DNA of 36,356 nt from Lysobacterales bacterium. GTDB taxonomy: Bacteria; Pseudomonadota; Gammaproteobacteria; Xanthomonadales; SZUA-5. The notes below the pieces were generated by a model. That model saw only the letters and a program-made list of their open reading frames with translations. It made no database searches and had not been told where the DNA came from. The first letter of the stretch is position 1, and every line of letters starts with the position of its first letter. The DNA lies in contig JALHRS010000055.1 in NCBI GenBank assembly GCA_022841325.1, positions 1 through 36,356 of the forward strand, read 5' to 3'. Below, piece after piece: positions 23,839 through 33,000 of the stretch. The translations under genes were made by a program, and so were the position numbers.

Positions 23839-24288
23839 ATGCAGACCCAGATTGATCCCGAGCTAGAAACAGCGACGGCGACCGAATCCCGTGCCATCGG
23901 ACCCAGCGATGCGCCCTATGCGCTGATCTTCCGTCCAGGATCGCAGCCGGGCACCCGCTTTCTGACAACCGCAGCCATGGAACTGCAGGTGGGCATCATC
24001 GAGCGCGCCCGCGGCGAGCGCGTTCAGCCGCACATGCACCCGAGCAGACCGCGCCAGATCACGTCCATGGGCGAGTTGCTGTACGTCGAGAGCGGGCGCA
24101 TCGAGATTGAAATCCATGACGAGGACTGGACCTGCTGCGCCCGGGAGACCATTGACGCCGGCAGCATGATTCTGTTGCTGCGAGGCGGTCATGCCATGAC
24201 CGTGGTGGCTGACGCGCGCGTCATCGAAGTTCGTATCGGCCCTTATGCGGGCGCCGACATCGACAAGCGCTTTGCCCCCGCATCATGA
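23839..24288 (+). CDS. Small cupin-fold protein
   Basis: A 149-residue protein with one cupin-like barrel. Motif 1 is around RVQPHMHPSRPRQITSMGELLYVESG (residues 61-86), with possible metal ligands His66 and His68. Motif 2 is around GSMILLLRGGHAMTVV (108-123). Cupins of this size in sugar-nucleotide loci can be isomerases, epimerases or binding proteins; which applies here cannot be told. The ATG at 23839 is taken because the cupin sequence is complete from it; upstream codons in the same frame read as intergenic sequence. The end shares an ATGA overlap with the aminotransferase gene, implying joint expression and a related substrate. Confidence 0.75.
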   Translation: MQTQIDPELETATATESRAIGPSDAPYALIFRPGSQPGTRFLTTAAMELQVGIIERARGERVQPHMHPSRPRQITSMGELLYVESGRIEIEIHDEDWTCCARETIDAGSMILLLRGGHAMTVVADARVIEVRIGPYAGADIDKRFAPAS

Positions 24289-25403
24289 CTTCGGCAGAGC
24301 CTGTACCGGTCAATGCACCGGTGATCACCGCCAGCGCCAGAGCCCATGTCAATGAAACCCTGGACGCCGGCTGGCTGTCCGGCGGCGGGCCGATGGTCGA
24401 GCGTTTCGAGCGCGCCTTTGCCGAGTGCATCGGTGTGCGTCATGCGATCAGCACCTCGAGCGGAACCACGGCGCTGCATCTGGCCATGGCCACGCTGGAG
24501 CTGGGCCCGGAGGATGAGGTCATCGTGCCCGATCTGACCATGTTCGCCTGCGCTGCCGCCGTGCTCTACACCGGGGCCAAACCGGTCTTCGTCGACGTCG
24601 ATCCGGACACCGGCAATCTGGACCCGAATCTGGTGACACTGGCGATCACGCCGCGCACCCGGGCCATCCTGGCGGTCCATCTCTATGGCCACAGCGCCGA
24701 CATGGATGCCCTGCAGGCGATCGCCGACGAGCATGATCTGTGGTTGCTGGAGGATGCCGCGGAAGCCCATGGCGCCCGCTACCGCGGCCGCCGCTGTGGT
24801 GGCCTTGGGGATCTGGCTGCCTTCAGTTTCTACGGCAACAAGATCATCAGCACCGGCGAGGGCGGCATGCTGACCACTGACAGCGATGCGCTGGCGACTC
24901 GCGCCCGCAGCCTGCGCGATCTGGCCCATCGTCCCGGTCAGCGCTTCGTCCACGACAAGCTTGGCTACAGCTATCGCATGGGCAGCCTGCAGGCTGCGGT
25001 CGGGCTCGGACAAATGGAGCATCTGGCCGAATTCCTCGCCCACAAGGCGTGGATGGCGACGCGCTACAGCGAGAGTCTGAAAGCCATTCCCGGCTTGCGA
25101 TTGCCGCTGACGCGCGACTGGGCCGAGCACGTGCACTGGATGTACACGCTACGCGTCGAGCCACCCTTCCCCTTGTCGCGCGAGCAGTTGCGGCGTGCCT
25201 TGGCGCAGCGGGGTATGGATACGCGCGACTGTTTTCAGTCCTGCGCCCAGCAGCCGCTGATCCGAGAACGTCTGGGTGCGCAGCCACGGCATCCGAATGC
25301 CGAAAGATGGGCCGCCGATGGACTGTATCTACCCTCCGGCCTGGCATTGACCGCAGCCCAGCTGGAACGCGTCTGTGCAGCCATCCATGATCTGGCCGGG
25401 TGA
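24285..25403 (+). CDS. DegT/DnrJ/EryC1/StrS-family sugar aminotransferase
   Basis: A 372-residue PLP enzyme of standard length. The schiff-base lysine is Lys186 in FSFYGNKIISTGEGGM; Asp157 in EDAAEAHG contacts the pyridine ring; STSSGTTALHLA (56-67) forms the phosphate pocket. Members transfer an amino group to keto-sugars on nucleotide carriers, for example in perosamine synthesis. It is flanked by a cupin gene (ATGA overlap) and a double glycosyltransferase, so production of an amino sugar and its transfer to a surface glycan is a fair inference. No dehydratase or nucleotidyltransferase is in this window, so the precursor must come from elsewhere. The exact sugar is unknown. Confidence 0.92.
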   Translation: MTSAEPVPVNAPVITASARAHVNETLDAGWLSGGGPMVERFERAFAECIGVRHAISTSSGTTALHLAMATLELGPEDEVIVPDLTMFACAAAVLYTGAKPVFVDVDPDTGNLDPNLVTLAITPRTRAILAVHLYGHSADMDALQAIADEHDLWLLEDAAEAHGARYRGRRCGGLGDLAAFSFYGNKIISTGEGGMLTTDSDALATRARSLRDLAHRPGQRFVHDKLGYSYRMGSLQAAVGLGQMEHLAEFLAHKAWMATRYSESLKAIPGLRLPLTRDWAEHVHWMYTLRVEPPFPLSREQLRRALAQRGMDTRDCFQSCAQQPLIRERLGAQPRHPNAERWAADGLYLPSGLALTAAQLERVCAAIHDLAG

Positions 25404-27624
25404 GCGCGTGCGGATGATGGCCAGGCGCGCAGGCTGGCTGCTGCGCAGTCTGCTGCGGCTGCGGCCGCGCCACTGGCGCGCGCTGCCGCTGGCTTGCACG
25501 GTGGCGCTCAGCGATGTGCTGTTTCGATTCTGGCGGCGGGCACCCAGCCCGTCAGCGGACGCTCTGGACTGGGGTCAGGGTCTGAGCGTGGTGATCCCGG
25601 AGCGCGGTGGTGTCGATCTGCTCGGCACCTGTCTGCAGGCGCTGCACACGGCGCTCGCGACGATTGCCGAGCCGGTTGAAGTCATCGTCGTGGTCAACGG
25701 CTCGGCACGACAGGACTATGCCGCCCTGGCGCAGCAGTATCCGCTGGTGCGCTGGCGCCATTTCGATCAGCCCCTGGGATTCACCCGTGCCGTGCTGCAG
25801 GGTGTGAGCCTGGCGCGCCATGGCGCCATCTATCTGCTGAACAACGATATGGCACTGGCGCCAGAGGCCCTGCGCTCAGCGATGGCCTGGCGCAGCGCTC
25901 GAACCTTCGCGGTCGCTTCGGAGATCCTGTTCCCGGACGATGGCCGCCGCCGCGAGGAAACCGGCTGGACCTTCATGCCGGTGGTCGATGCGCTGCCGCG
26001 GCCCTATCACGCCGAGCTTCCCGATTCGGCAACCCGGAGCACGGTGTGGGCCGGGGCCGGCTCAGCCCTGTTCCATGCCGGCAAGCTGCGCGAGCTGCTG
26101 CCCGCTTGCCTGCCCTTTGACCCCTTCTACTGGGAAGATGCCGATCTGGGTGTGCGTGCCTGGCGCCAGGGCTATCAGTGCCTGGTGTGCCCGCAGTCGC
26201 AGGCGCTGCATCTGCATCGGGTGACGGTCAATCGCTACTACGCAGAGGCCGAGGTCGAGCGCATCTTCGAGCGCAATCGGTTGCTGTTCCAGCTGCGCAA
26301 TCCCTTCCCCCGGGTATCGCTGGCGCGCACGCTGGAACATGTCGCTGCGCTGGATCCAAGGTCGCAGGTTGAACTCGGCGGCTGGGCCGCCTGCATCGCG
26401 CTGTGGCAGACCCGGTGGCGGGCGTTTCACGCGCCGGAGCGCGATCTCTGCTACGACCGGATGACCCGCGGCATTCCTCTGCAGCCGCTGCATGCGCCGC
26501 CTGTATTGATGGTCTCGCCCTTTGCCGTGTTGCCACCGCGGCATGGCGGTGCACTGCGCACGCAACGCCTGGCGCAGGCCTTGTCGGCAGAGTTCCCGCT
26601 GGTGCTGCTGAGCGACGAGGCCGAGCTCTACGCAGACCGGTCCGATTCCAGCTACCAGCCCTTCGCCGCGGTGCACCTGATAAGCGGCCGACCCGAGCTG
26701 CCCGAGGCACTGGCGCAGGATCGCGTCGCGCGCATGGGCAACCACGCCCATGCGGCCCTGCGTGCGGAACTGCAGGAACTGGTCCGATGGTATCGGCCAC
26801 GCGCCGTGCTCATCGAACACATGGAACTGGCAGAACTGGTCCAGCTGGATCTGCATCCGCGCCCGCCGCTGCTGCTGAATCTGCAGGATGTACTGCTGCA
26901 GCCGGATGACCCCGGTCAGGCGTCAGCAGACCGTCATGAGCGCAGTTTGATCGAGGCCTTTGACGCCCGCGTGGTCTGCTCGCCGGAAGATCAGGCGCTG
27001 CTGGGGGATATCGACAGCATTCTGGTCGGGAACGGCTGCGATGCCGCTTTGGCCGCCGACTATCGCCCCTCCAGCGGCCGCAACATCCTGTTCGCCGGCC
27101 CGTTCCGGGCGCCGATCAACTGGGAAGGCATCCGCGCCTTTGTCGATCAGATCTATCCGCGGTTGCTGGCGCAGATCGATGGGCTCAGTCTGACCATCGT
27201 CGGCGGTCCCGGCGCGCGCGAGCGCTGTGCCGCTGAAGCTGCCTTCGGACACCCGTCGATCCGGGTTCTGGAATCGGTCGACAGCATGCGCGAACTGCTG
27301 GCGGAAGCTGCGCTCGCGATCAACCCGCAGCCACAGTTGCGCGGATCCAGCATCAAGGTCCTCGAAGCGCTCGCGGCCGGCCGTGTCTGTGTCAGCACCG
27401 CAGCCGGCGCCCGCGGCCATCGTCAGCACGGATTTCCAGGCCTGCGGGTCTGCGATCGACGGGAGGAATTTGCGCCGGTGCTGACCGAGCTGTTGCTGGA
27501 TGAGCCACGTCGACGGTGCCTTGAATCCCCACGCCCGGATCTGCTCGCCGGCTGCGACTGGTCGCACTGTGCGCAACCGCTGATCGAACTGTTGCGGCGC
27601 GCTGCACGGGCCGCTGCAAGCTAG
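25387..27624 (+). CDS. Fused GT2-GT4 double glycosyltransferase
   Basis: About 745 residues with two glycosyltransferase units. The N-terminal GT-A (GT2) domain, about 60-295, has SVVIPERGG, the DxD-like NND (about 152-154) and the WEDADLGVRAWRQG motif. The C-terminal GT-B (GT4-like) domain, about 370-740, has LFAGPFRAPINWEGIRAF, LTIVGGPG and the donor-site run GSSIKVLEALAAGRVCVST. It likely adds two sugars in sequence to a surface polysaccharide or glycoprotein. The start is uncertain: GTG 25375, ATG 25387, GTG 25408 and ATG 25414 are all in frame without a good ribosome-binding site, so overlap with the aminotransferase gene is 0-29 nt. No membrane segment is obvious. Acceptor and donors are unknown. 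Confidence 0.88.
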   Translation: MIWPGERVRMMARRAGWLLRSLLRLRPRHWRALPLACTVALSDVLFRFWRRAPSPSADALDWGQGLSVVIPERGGVDLLGTCLQALHTALATIAEPVEVIVVVNGSARQDYAALAQQYPLVRWRHFDQPLGFTRAVLQGVSLARHGAIYLLNNDMALAPEALRSAMAWRSARTFAVASEILFPDDGRRREETGWTFMPVVDALPRPYHAELPDSATRSTVWAGAGSALFHAGKLRELLPACLPFDPFYWEDADLGVRAWRQGYQCLVCPQSQALHLHRVTVNRYYAEAEVERIFERNRLLFQLRNPFPRVSLARTLEHVAALDPRSQVELGGWAACIALWQTRWRAFHAPERDLCYDRMTRGIPLQPLHAPPVLMVSPFAVLPPRHGGALRTQRLAQALSAEFPLVLLSDEAELYADRSDSSYQPFAAVHLISGRPELPEALAQDRVARMGNHAHAALRAELQELVRWYRPRAVLIEHMELAELVQLDLHPRPPLLLNLQDVLLQPDDPGQASADRHERSLIEAFDARVVCSPEDQALLGDIDSILVGNGCDAALAADYRPSSGRNILFAGPFRAPINWEGIRAFVDQIYPRLLAQIDGLSLTIVGGPGARERCAAEAAFGHPSIRVLESVDSMRELLAEAALAINPQPQLRGSSIKVLEALAAGRVCVSTAAGARGHRQHGFPGLRVCDRREEFAPVLTELLLDEPRRRCLESPRPDLLAGCDWSHCAQPLIELLRRAARAAAS

Positions 27625-27718
27625 GCTGCTGGTACCGCCGGCCTTGCTGCTGCGCCATTCAATTCGGGGCACAGCGAAATCGCAAACGGCCTGACCTCGA
27701 TCCAGAACAGCCTCGGTC

Positions 27719-27831
27719 TACGAGGCCTTTGTAGTGCCGAGCTTGCTCGGCAGGATCTGCGGCTATTCCAGGTCGCCAGAAAGCGCCAAAGCACCAGCCC
27801 AGCAAGAGCAGCGGAGCAAGCTCCGCTCTAC
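27719..27831. repeat. 113-nt unit A of tandem pair, REP-like hairpins at both ends
   Basis: The unit has GTAG plus the palindrome TGCCGAGC-TT-GCTCGGCA near its left end and closes with GCGGAGC-AA-GCTCCGC plus CTAC. The core has CCAGGTCGCC and AAGCGCCAA, shared with unit B. A 13-nt spacer separates the units, giving a 126-nt period. The flanks 27625-27718 hold no recognisable gene. Confidence 0.85.
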
Positions 27832-27844
27832 CGGAGCATCGACG

Positions 27845-27957
27845 TACGAGGCTGTTGTAGTGCCGAGCTTGCTCGGCAGGAACTGCGGCTTTTCCAGGTC
27901 GCCGGAAAGCGCCAATGCGCCAGCCCAGACAAAGCCGCGGAGCAAGCTCCGCTCTAC
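27845..27957. repeat. 113-nt unit B, overlapping the end of the GT39 gene
   Basis: Same length and order as unit A, with about a dozen differences, mostly near the junction of core and right hairpin. Its terminal CTAC (27954-27957) is GTAG on the minus strand, and the TAG in it is the stop codon of the GT39 gene. So the repeat abuts, and may have reset, the end of that protein. Confidence 0.85.
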
Positions 27958-29513
27958 AGAAGCGCGTGACTTGCCGGCTGCAGCTGCGACTGCGTCCAAT
28001 CCACGCGCCACAACCCGCTGTCGGGCTGCAGGGACTGGAATACGATGCCCGGACACTCCGGACGCACTTCGGGCAGCATGCGTTTGCCCATGGCGGTGCC
28101 GCGGGTGATGACCAGCGCGTTCGGGTAGGCGCGGACCTGATCGCAGAGCACGTTCTCGGTCTGGGCGCGGGCCAGCGGGCTGTTCGAGTGGGTGCGCCCG
28201 ACCTGCTGCACCGGCACCTGCAGATAGAAGCGCAAGCCGTAGCGGGCGGTGACGTCGGCGAACAGCAGGCGCTCGGCGTCCGGCGCGAGTTGCTGGATCA
28301 GTGCAGCGAAGCGACGGGCGTCTTTCGAGCCGGTCAGCGTGCTGCCGGCTCCCTTCAATCCCAGAATGACCAGGCCGCACAGAGCCAGACCGATGAGCCA
28401 GCGCCGCGGCATCGGGGCCGGGATTCGCGGCGACAGGTCGCGGGCGATCAGCAGCGCCATCGGCACCGCCAGCGGCAACAGGTACAGATACAGCCGCGAA
28501 CGGGCCAGGACGAAGACCGCCAGCGGCAACAATATCCACAGCAGCAGGACGACGCGCTGCCGATCGCGCTGCCAGCACTGCCGCCACCAGCTGAACCGGC
28601 GCCCGCGCCAGATCCCGCTGATCCAGCCGATACGGAGGCAAATCCAGGGCAGCAGCATCAGCGCCAGGATCGGCAGATAGATCTTGAAGGCGCCGTACCA
28701 CTCGGAATTGCGCTTGTGCACATCGCTGAGCAATCGGTCACGCAATTCGTAGCCGAAGAAGTACTCGACCAGCTCCGGACGCTGCAGCATCAGCGCCACG
28801 AACCACCAGCCACCGAGCACCAGGAAGATCAGCACACCGCGCCAGTCGAAAACGGCCAGTGCCTGCCGCCAGCCGCCTTCCAGCGCGCTGATGGCCACGA
28901 TCGGCAGCAGCGGCAGCAGTGCCGGCGGACCCTTGGTAAAGAAGGCCAGACCGAAAGCGCTCCACATCAGCAGGCGCCAGCGCAGCGCCGACGCAGGGTC
29001 ATCGCGACTGCGCAGCCAGGCGACCATGGCCGCGGTCTCGAACAGCGCCAGCAAAGTGTCAGTGTTGATCACATTCGCACCCAGCGCCGTGACCACGCCA
29101 CTGCCCCAGACCAGCGCCGGCAGCCAGGGCCGATCCGGCACAAAGCGCCGACCCAGCAGCAGCACCAGCAAGCCGGTCAGCCAGAAGGCCAGCGCATTGG
29201 GCAGGCGCGCCGCCCATTCGTTCTGCCCGAACAGCGCCATGCTGGCGGCCAGTGCCCAGTAGGTCATCGGCGGCTTGGTCAGGTGATCCTGGTAGACATT
29301 GAATTGCGGCATCAGCCAGTTGCCGCTGTCCAGCATCTGCAAGGCCACCGCCGTGTAGCGACCCTCATCCGGATCAAACAGCGGCCGCGAGCCCTGGAAG
29401 GCAAAAGCCATGACCAGCAGGAAGGCGGCGACCAGCCAGTTGCCGCGTGAGGATGAGGTGGCGTGGTCCACGGAACCGGGGCGGGAAGGAAACGGATCGG
29501 CATGATGCCGCAA
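27954..29513 (-). CDS. GT39/ArnT-like membrane glycosyltransferase
   Basis: Up to 519 residues with about ten hydrophobic segments. The family hallmark is in the first periplasmic loop: SRPLFDPDEGRY (42-53), followed by QDHLTKPPMTYW (75-86), as in ArnT and other polyprenyl-phosphate-sugar-dependent transferases. The soluble C-terminal part (about 390-519) ends at a TAG provided by the adjacent repeat. It should transfer a sugar from an undecaprenyl-phosphate carrier to lipid A, glycan or protein on the periplasmic side. No arnBCD genes are near, so polymyxin resistance is not implied. The start is uncertain: TTG at 29513 or GTG at 29471, neither with a good ribosome-binding site. It is convergent with the GT2-GT4 gene. 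Confidence 0.88.
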   Translation of the reverse strand: MRHHADPFPSRPGSVDHATSSSRGNWLVAAFLLVMAFAFQGSRPLFDPDEGRYTAVALQMLDSGNWLMPQFNVYQDHLTKPPMTYWALAASMALFGQNEWAARLPNALAFWLTGLLVLLLGRRFVPDRPWLPALVWGSGVVTALGANVINTDTLLALFETAAMVAWLRSRDDPASALRWRLLMWSAFGLAFFTKGPPALLPLLPIVAISALEGGWRQALAVFDWRGVLIFLVLGGWWFVALMLQRPELVEYFFGYELRDRLLSDVHKRNSEWYGAFKIYLPILALMLLPWICLRIGWISGIWRGRRFSWWRQCWQRDRQRVVLLLWILLPLAVFVLARSRLYLYLLPLAVPMALLIARDLSPRIPAPMPRRWLIGLALCGLVILGLKGAGSTLTGSKDARRFAALIQQLAPDAERLLFADVTARYGLRFYLQVPVQQVGRTHSNSPLARAQTENVLCDQVRAYPNALVITRGTAMGKRMLPEVRPECPGIVFQSLQPDSGLWRVDWTQSQLQPASHALL

Positions 29514-29605
29514 AGTGCCGGCACGGGTGCGAACACGCCGACGTGGCTCGGCGCTCCCGAGGCTCCGTCAAGGCCGCCAGTTTCAGGTGCCACCGATTGT
29601 TGGAG

Positions 29606-29702
29606 CGTCATTGCGAGGAACGCAGTGACGAAGCAATCCAGTGCACTTGAAACAGAGTCCCTGGATTGCTTCCCCCGGATCAAGTCCGGGGTCGCAATGA
29701 CG
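29606..29702. repeat. 97-nt inverted-repeat element, copy 2 (reverse orientation)
   Basis: The ends, CGTCATTGCGA and TCGCAATGACG, are identical to those of copy 1 at 236-332. The internal CTGGATTGCTTC and the CCCGGATCAAGTCCGGGG hairpin also recur, with the hairpin side now on the right, so the element is inverted relative to copy 1. The central ~20 nt differ. It lies 93 nt upstream of the GT39 start. Confidence 0.85.
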
Positions 29703-29750
29703 CCATCTCCTGCCCCCTGTTAGCCTTGAAACTCGATCGACCTGCTTGGC

Positions 29751-29831
29751 GTAGCCCAAAGTGCGCGCAGCGCTCTCCGGGCGGTGACGCCGAGAAGCCC
29801 CGCTGAGCCGCTACGCGGCACAACGGGCTAC
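29751..29831. repeat. REP-like inverted doublet, GTAGCCC family
   Basis: It begins with GTAGCCC and ends with GGGCTAC. Each side is a long imperfect hairpin (GCGC-GCA-GCGC core on the left, GCCGC-TAC-GCGGC core on the right), and the right half read in reverse resembles the left half. This is a further GTAG-headed family, distinct in stem sequence from the others here. Confidence 0.65.
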
Positions 29832-29870
29832 CGCAATGACCATCTCGTCAGGGCATCCCACGACCTGAAC

Positions 29871-29925
29871 GCTCTTCTTCGCGTTCTTTCTGCTTTTCCT
29901 TTGCGTCCTCTGCGTCCTGCTTCTG
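29871..29925. repeat. Pyrimidine-rich low-complexity repeat
   Basis: A strand-biased stretch with repeating TTTGCGTCCTC / TGCGTCCTGC words. Similar sequences occur between genes in many bacterial phyla and are often mistranslated as LRVLCVLCV-like peptides. It lies between the repeat doublet at 29751-29831 and recC. The function is unknown; the rest of 29703-30057 shows no gene. Confidence 0.55.
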
Positions 29926-30057
29926 GCAGAAGCTTGCCGTTGCCAACGGTTTTCGCGACGGACCCGCACATATCGCCCCCAGGGCCGCACCCCGCTTCTG
30001 ATCACCGCCCGGGCACGCTAGAGTGACCGTCGGTCCCACCAGCGCTCTGCCACCCAG

Positions 30058-33000
30058 ATGCTTCAGGTTTTCCGCAGCAGCCGTATCGAGCGCCTGGCCG
30101 AGATTCTGGCGGTCAAGCTGCAGCGCTTCCGGCCGCGCTCGGTGCTGTCGCCGCAGACCCTGATCGTCGGTCATCTGGGCATGAAGCGCTGGCTGACGCA
30201 GCGGCTGGCCGAGCAGCAGTTGCCGGGCCTGCCGCGCATCGCCGCCAATCTGCAGATGCTGCTGCCCAGCGAATGGCTGGATCAGCTGGCGCAGCGGGTG
30301 CTCGGCACCGAGGCTATCGCCATCGCGCCCTACCGCCGCCCGGCGCTGCGTTGGCGTATCTATCAGCTGCTGCCGGAGCTGGATTGCGCCGAGGTGGCGC
30401 GCTATCTGGAAGGCGAAGATGCGCCGCGCCGGCGTTTCCAGCTGGCCGATCGGCTGGCCGGACTGTACGGCCAGTATCTGGTTTACCGCCGCGACTGGCT
30501 GCTCGACTGGGAGCACCGGCAGCGCAGTCCCGTGGGCGATCACTGGCAGGGACTGCTGTGGCGGCAGCTGGTCGCCGGGATCGGTCTCAGTCACCGTGGC
30601 CAGCGCATGGGCGAGCTCGGCGAGCAGCTGCGCAACCTGCCGAGCGACCCGGAAGAACCGGCGCTGCACGTGTTCGGCGTCAGCCATCTGCCGCCCGATG
30701 CGCTGATGGCGCTGCAGCAGATGGGACAGCGGCAAATCGTGCACCTGTACTTTCCCGACCCCTGCCGCGAACTCTGGGAGGATCTGCGCTCGCGCGCCGA
30801 GGTCTACCGCAGCGAGCTGGAGGGTGGCGCCTTCCTCGACATCGGCCATCCGCTGCTGGCGGCATTGGGACGCATGGGTCAGCACTTCACGCTGCTGCTG
30901 AATGCGCTCGACAGCGCCCAGGACGACCGTGATCTGGCCGATCTGGATCTGCAATCGCCGCTGTCGAAGCAGGCCACGCTATTGCACCGCCTGCAGCACA
31001 GCGTGCGCTGTCTGCGGCCCGAATGGGTGGCGGCGGATCTGGACCTGGGCTCGGCGCTGGCCGATGCCTCTTTGCGCGTCCATCAGTGCCACACCCGGCT
31101 GCGCGAGCTCGAGGTGCTCAAGGATGCGCTGCTCGACCGGCTGGCGGCGCAGCCCGACCTGAATCCGCGCGAGATCGTGGTCATGGCGCCGAACATGGCG
31201 CAATACGCGCCGCTGTTGCCGGTGGTCTTCGGCGAACCGGGTCGCGCCGACAGCGCCCTGCCCTGGTATCTGGCCGATGTCGCGCTGGCGCGCAGCCATC
31301 CGCTGCTGCAGGCCTTTCGCGAACTGCTGGATCTGCCGGCGCAGCGCATCAGCCGTTCCCAGGTGCTGGCGCTACTGGCGCTACCGGCGGTGGCGCGGCG
31401 CCTGGGCCTGGACCAGAGCCGGCATCAGGCGCTGGCGCGCTGGCTGCAACGCACTCAGGTGGCCTGGGGACTGGATGGCGCCATGAAGGCCGATTTCGGG
31501 GCGGCCCCGGTCGACCAGAACAGCTTTGCCTTCGGCATCGACCGCATGGCTGCCGGCCTGCTGGTCGGCCACGAAGATCCGGACTGGCTGCTGCAGGATC
31601 TGATCCTGCCGGCCGATCCGGTGCACGGCCCGGACGCTGCGGGCCTCGGCGCCCTGTCGGCGCTGATCGAGATCCTGCAGGACTGGCGCAACCACAGCCA
31701 TCAGCTGCTGCCGGCCACACGCTGGATCGAGTTGCTGCAAGGCTGGATGCTGGGCTTGTTCGAGGGCGACCCGGACGACGCCGACGAGGCCGAAGCCCTG
31801 CGCGCGCTGGACAAGCTGGTCGCCGGCATCGCCCGTGAATGTGCGCAGGCCAACCTCGACCCCGAGATCGACTGGCCGGTGCTGCGCGACCTCCTCAAGA
31901 CCGGTCTGGATGGCATACCTGAGCGCCAGGCCTTCCTTGCCGGCGGCATCAGCTTCTGCGGCATGGTGCCGCAGCGCGCGATCCCCTTTCGCGTGGTCGC
32001 GCTGCTGGGCCTGAATGACGGCGAATATCCGCGGCCGCGCACCGATACCGGGCTGGATCTGATGCAGCAGCATCCGCGCCTTGGGGATCGCGACAACCGC
32101 ATGGATGATCGCTATCTGTTCCTGGAAGCGCTGATGAGCGCCCGCGATGCGCTGCACCTCAGTTATCTGGCCGAAGGCCCGCAGGACGGCAAGGCCCGCA
32201 ATCCGGCACTGCCACTGGCCGAGTTGCTGGGTTTTCTCGACCAGGAGCATGCAGCCGAGCTGCGTGATGGCGATGGCCACAGGCCCTGGTGCGTGCGCCA
32301 CCCACTGCAGCCCTTCGATGCCTGCTACTTTGGCGCCAACGGCGATCCGCGGCTGTTTTCCTACTCCAGCGAGTACGCTGCCGTGCGCCGCGACGATGAC
32401 GCCGGCGAATGGCGCTTCAGCCATGGCAGCGGCGCGCTGCCCGCCATCGATACGGACGCGCAGATCGAATTGAACTCGATCTGCCGCTACTACGCCCGCC
32501 CCAGCGAATGGCTGTGCCGCCATGCGCTCGGGCTGTCGCGCGAGGCGCTCGAACAGGACGCCTCGGAAGATCAGGAAGCACTGACCCCGGCCCTGGCACG
32601 CTTTGACCGCAGTGGCATCGAGCTGCTCTGGCACGCACTGCAGCAGGGCTGGAGCGAGATTCCGACGCAGCCGCCGCGACATCTGCTGCACTCCGGGCAA
32701 CTGGCGGCCGGCGCCGTGGGCGGCAAGGCCTTCGAGGAGATTCGGGCCTCGGCGCAGGCGCTGCTGGCCGCGGCACGGCGCTTGCCGCCCTTCAGCACGG
32801 CGACGCCCGAGGCGCAGACGCGGGCCATCGATCTGGCCATCGGCGAGCGTCGGCTGGTCGGTGCCATCGGCCCGCTGCATGCGCACGGGTCGGACCGCTG
32901 GCTGCTGCAGGTTCACAGCGGCGGCCAGGTCCATTTCGGGCAGCTGCTGCCGCTGTATCTGCAATGGGCGGCGCTGAGCCTGAGCGATCCGCACACCCGC

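Noticed and set aside
27719..27957. CRISPR-like array
   Set aside because: Only two units of 113 nt, with palindromic ends and a 13-nt spacer; this does not fit CRISPR repeat and spacer sizes, and no cas gene is present.
27915..29450. 511-residue open frame on the plus strand
   Set aside because: Antisense to the GT39 gene; His/Gln/Arg-rich with no membrane pattern, while the minus frame shows clear membrane helices and the FDPDEGRY motif.
29312..29723. Small open frames around the second 97-nt repeat
   Set aside because: Their sequence is that of the translated repeat and of the GT39 gene in the wrong frame.
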